Shown here: positions 62,115-64,000 of the stretch, piece by piece | Layout: every line of letters begins with the position of its first letter | Numbering within the stretch: the first letter of the stretch is position 1 | Source of the DNA: Osmia lignaria lignaria | Taxonomy: Eukaryota; Arthropoda; Insecta; Hymenoptera; Megachilidae | Length of the DNA stretch: 64,000 nucleotides | Assembly (NCBI RefSeq): GCF_051020975.1 | Contig: NW_027478162.1 | Coordinates: 21,328,001-21,392,000, forward strand | Reading direction: 5' to 3' | Notes under the pieces: model-generated | Databases searched by the model: none | Seen by the model: only the letters and a program-made list of their open reading frames with translations | What the model was told of the DNA's origin: nothing | Made by a program: the position numbers and the translations under genes

Positions 62115-64000
62115 TTGCAGATTCAGCTCAAAGGAACTGGCCTGACGGACATATTTCGAGATATTTCTTCTTCTTGTTGTTCTTCCTCTGCACAGCTAAG
62201 CTGGAAGTGGCATTTGCAGCTCGCAATATTGCAGAGTTATCTCACAGAAAGGGGCCACGGTGTTTCTGTATCTCTATTATGTTGGTGCGGCTTCGGAACT
62301 TTTAAATATCTTGATATATCTCGAGAACTAAGCATCTGATCAAAAAATATCATAGAACATAAAAAGTAGGAAACTTAATTCTCTACAAAAAAGGTCTCTT
62401 AACATTTTGCCATAGCTCGCTTCGTTTCCGAGATATTTGCATATTTATCTCAAGGGAAGGGGCCTGACGGACATATTTCGAGATATTTCTTCTTCTTGTT
62501 GTTCTTCTTCTGCACAGCTAAGCTGGAAGTGGCATTTGCGGCTCGCACTAGTGCAGAGTTATCTCAAAGAAAGGGGCCACGGTGTTTCTGTATCTCTATT
62601 ATGTTGGTGCGGCTTCGGAACTTTTAAATATCTCGATATATCTCGAAAACTACGCTTCTGATCAAAAAATATCATAGAACATAAATTGTAGGAAACATAA
62701 TTCTCTACAAAAAAGGTCTCTTAACATTTTGCCATAGCTCTCTTCGTTTCCGAGGTATTTGCAGATTTATCTCACGGGAAGGGGCCTGACGGACATATTT
62801 CGAGATATTTCTTCTTCTTGTTGTTCTTCTTCTGCACAGCTAAGCTGGAAGTGGCATTTGCAGCTCGCAATAGTGCAGAGTTATCTCAAAGAAAGGGGCC
62901 ACGGTGTTTCTGTATCTCTATTAAGTTTGTGCGGCTTCGGAACTTTTAAATATCTTGATATATCTCGAGAACTACGCGTCTGATCAAAAAATATCATAGA
63001 ACATAAAAAGTAGGAAACTTAATTCTCTACAACAACGGTCTCTTAACATTTTGCCATAGCTCGCTTCGTTTCCGAGATATTTGCATATTTATCTCAAGGG
63101 AAGGGGCCTGACGGACATATTTCGAGATATTTCTTCTTCTTGTTGTCCTTCTTCTGCACAGCTAAGCTGGAAGTGGCATTTGCAGCTTGCAATAGTGCAG
63201 ATTTATCTCAAAGAAAGGGGCCACGGTGTTTCGGTATCTCTATTATGTTGGAGCGGCTTCGGAACTTTTAAATATCTCGATATATCTCGAAAACTACGCT
63301 TCTGATCAAAAAATATCATAGAACATAAATTATAGGAAACATAATTCTCTACAAAAAAGGTCTCTTAACATTTTGCCATAGCTCGCTTCGTTTCCGAGAT
63401 ATTTGCAGATATATCTCAAGGGAAGGGGCCTGACGGACATATTTCGGGATATTTCTTCTTCTTGTTGTTCTTCCTCTGCACAGCTAAGCTGGAAGTGGCA
63501 TTTGCAGCTCGCAATAGTGCAGAGTTATCTCAAAGAAAGGGGCCACGGTGTTTCTGTATCTCTATTATGTTGGTGCGGCTTCGGAACTTTTAAATATCTT
63601 GATACATCTCGAGAACTACGCATCTGATCAAAAAATATCATAGAACATAAAAGGTAGGAAACTTAATTCTCTACAAAAAAGGTCTCTTAACATTTTGCCA
63701 TAGCTCGCTTCGTTTCCGAGATATTTGCATATTTATCTCAAGGGAAGGGGCCTGACGGACATATTTCGAGATATTTCTTCTTCTTGTTGTTCTTCTTCTG
63801 CACAGCTAAGCTCGAAGTGGCATTTGCAGCTCGCAATAGTGCAGAGTTATCTCAAAGAAAGAGGCCACGGTGTTTCTGTACCTCTATTATGTTGGTGCAG
63901 CTTCGGAACTTATAAATATCTTGATATATCTCGAGAACTACGCATCTGATCAAAAAATATCATCGAACATAAAAAGTAGGAAACTTAATTCTCTACAAAA
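61841..64000 (+). repeat. 16-monomer-offset duplication, right copy, cut by window end
   Basis: Copy of 56690-58849 that probably continues beyond the window. Private changes are numerous in monomer 63081 (TTGTTGTCC, TTTCGGTATC, TTGGAGCGG). Its monomer 63403 has the intact GGTGCGGCTTCGG that 58252 lacks. Confidence 0.9.

Larger units (their letters stand above)
1..64000 (+). repeat. 322-bp satellite DNA array filling the whole window
   Basis: A motif set recurs every 322 bp from the first base to the last: TTGCAGAT near the start, a TTC/TTG triplet run, TGATCA in the 3' part, and GCTCGCTTCG before the next copy. I count 199 monomers, all head to tail on one strand, with no inverted monomer and no insertion. 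Eleven monomers are not 322 bp: nine of 321 bp (starting at 3220, 5151, 5472, 6115, 11266, 13197, 13518, 15127, 58252) and two of 311 bp (28972, 42163). Summing these deletions reproduces every monomer start in the window. There is no gene or unique sequence anywhere. Long uniform arrays like this are typical of eukaryotic heterochromatin, often at or near centromeres; that location is an inference. The family is not one I recognise. Confidence 0.98.

Noticed and set aside
63905..63920. TATAAA-like element in the last monomer (CTTATAAATATC)
   Set aside because: It is a single-base variant of the CTTTTAAATATC found in nearly every other copy; one isolated change in a satellite is not evidence for a promoter.
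322..63949. A 74-84 codon open frame on the + strand in nearly every monomer
   Set aside because: It starts at TTG, not ATG, shifts frame between successive monomers, and its subtype differences change amino acids freely (for example GCAGCTCGCAATAG to GCGGCTCGCACTAG). It is broken by deletions or stops in several monomers. All copies share one ancestor, so their number is not independent support.
1..64000. CRISPR array
   Set aside because: The repeating unit is 322 bp with variation spread through it; there are no short identical repeats separated by unique spacers and no cas genes.
1..64000. Transposon or tandem array of a retroelement fragment
   Set aside because: I see no terminal repeats, target-site duplications, coding domains or poly-A ends. 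A distant transposon origin of the monomer is possible but nothing in the sequence supports it.
1..64000. Ribosomal spacer repeats or a 5S gene cluster
   Set aside because: No rRNA-like sequence or RNA polymerase III box pair is visible in the monomer, and no rRNA gene flanks the array inside the window.

Overview
The window is one uninterrupted tandem array of a 322-bp satellite monomer. Every base belongs to it, and all copies point the same way. I count 199 monomers. The first lacks only its first base and the last is cut by the window edge, so the array runs on in both directions. I see no gene, tRNA, rRNA, transposon, CRISPR array or unique sequence. The 74-84 codon open frames that recur once per monomer begin at TTG, shift frame from copy to copy because 322 is not a multiple of 3, and are by-products of the repeat. 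A long satellite array with nested higher-order repeats points to a eukaryotic chromosome, probably centromeric, pericentromeric or another heterochromatic block. I do not recognise the family and cannot name the species. One counted monomer (661-982) has 127 G or C in 322, about 39%.

The content of interest is the higher-order organisation. Every long similarity I found is offset by a whole number of monomers, allowing for small deletions. Region by region: (1) 1-15.87 kb holds a six-monomer unit (about 1.93 kb; two copies, then three) inside a 25-monomer duplication whose two 5.9-kb copies look almost identical (1-5893 and 8047-13939). (2) 15.87-21.83 kb is a patchwork of short block copies at offsets of 5, 7 and 13 monomers. 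(3) 21.83-43.46 kb holds a seven-monomer unit (2254 bp), a five-monomer core that recurs four times, a 1.8-kb block present three times, a run of alternating dimers, and a 5.7-kb duplication at a distance of 41 monomers (13,191 bp). (4) 43.46-51.17 kb is mostly low-order, with only short local copies. (5) 51.17-54.39 kb is a three-monomer unit (966 bp). (6) 54.39-64 kb holds another six-monomer unit and re-copied pieces of regions 5 and 6 at offsets of 23, 20 and 16 monomers.

The monomer has internal structure: a diverged 26-bp direct repeat 114 bp apart (23 of 26 identical), a run of eight TTC/TTG triplets, short inverted repeats built on a GAGATATTT box, and an A-rich 3' part. Six variable sites in the 3' part are linked and define two haplotype classes. 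Several monomers are chimeras of two recognisable parents. The window is best read as a record of in-register unequal exchange, block duplication and conversion within a satellite. I found no sign of a gene-encoded system.
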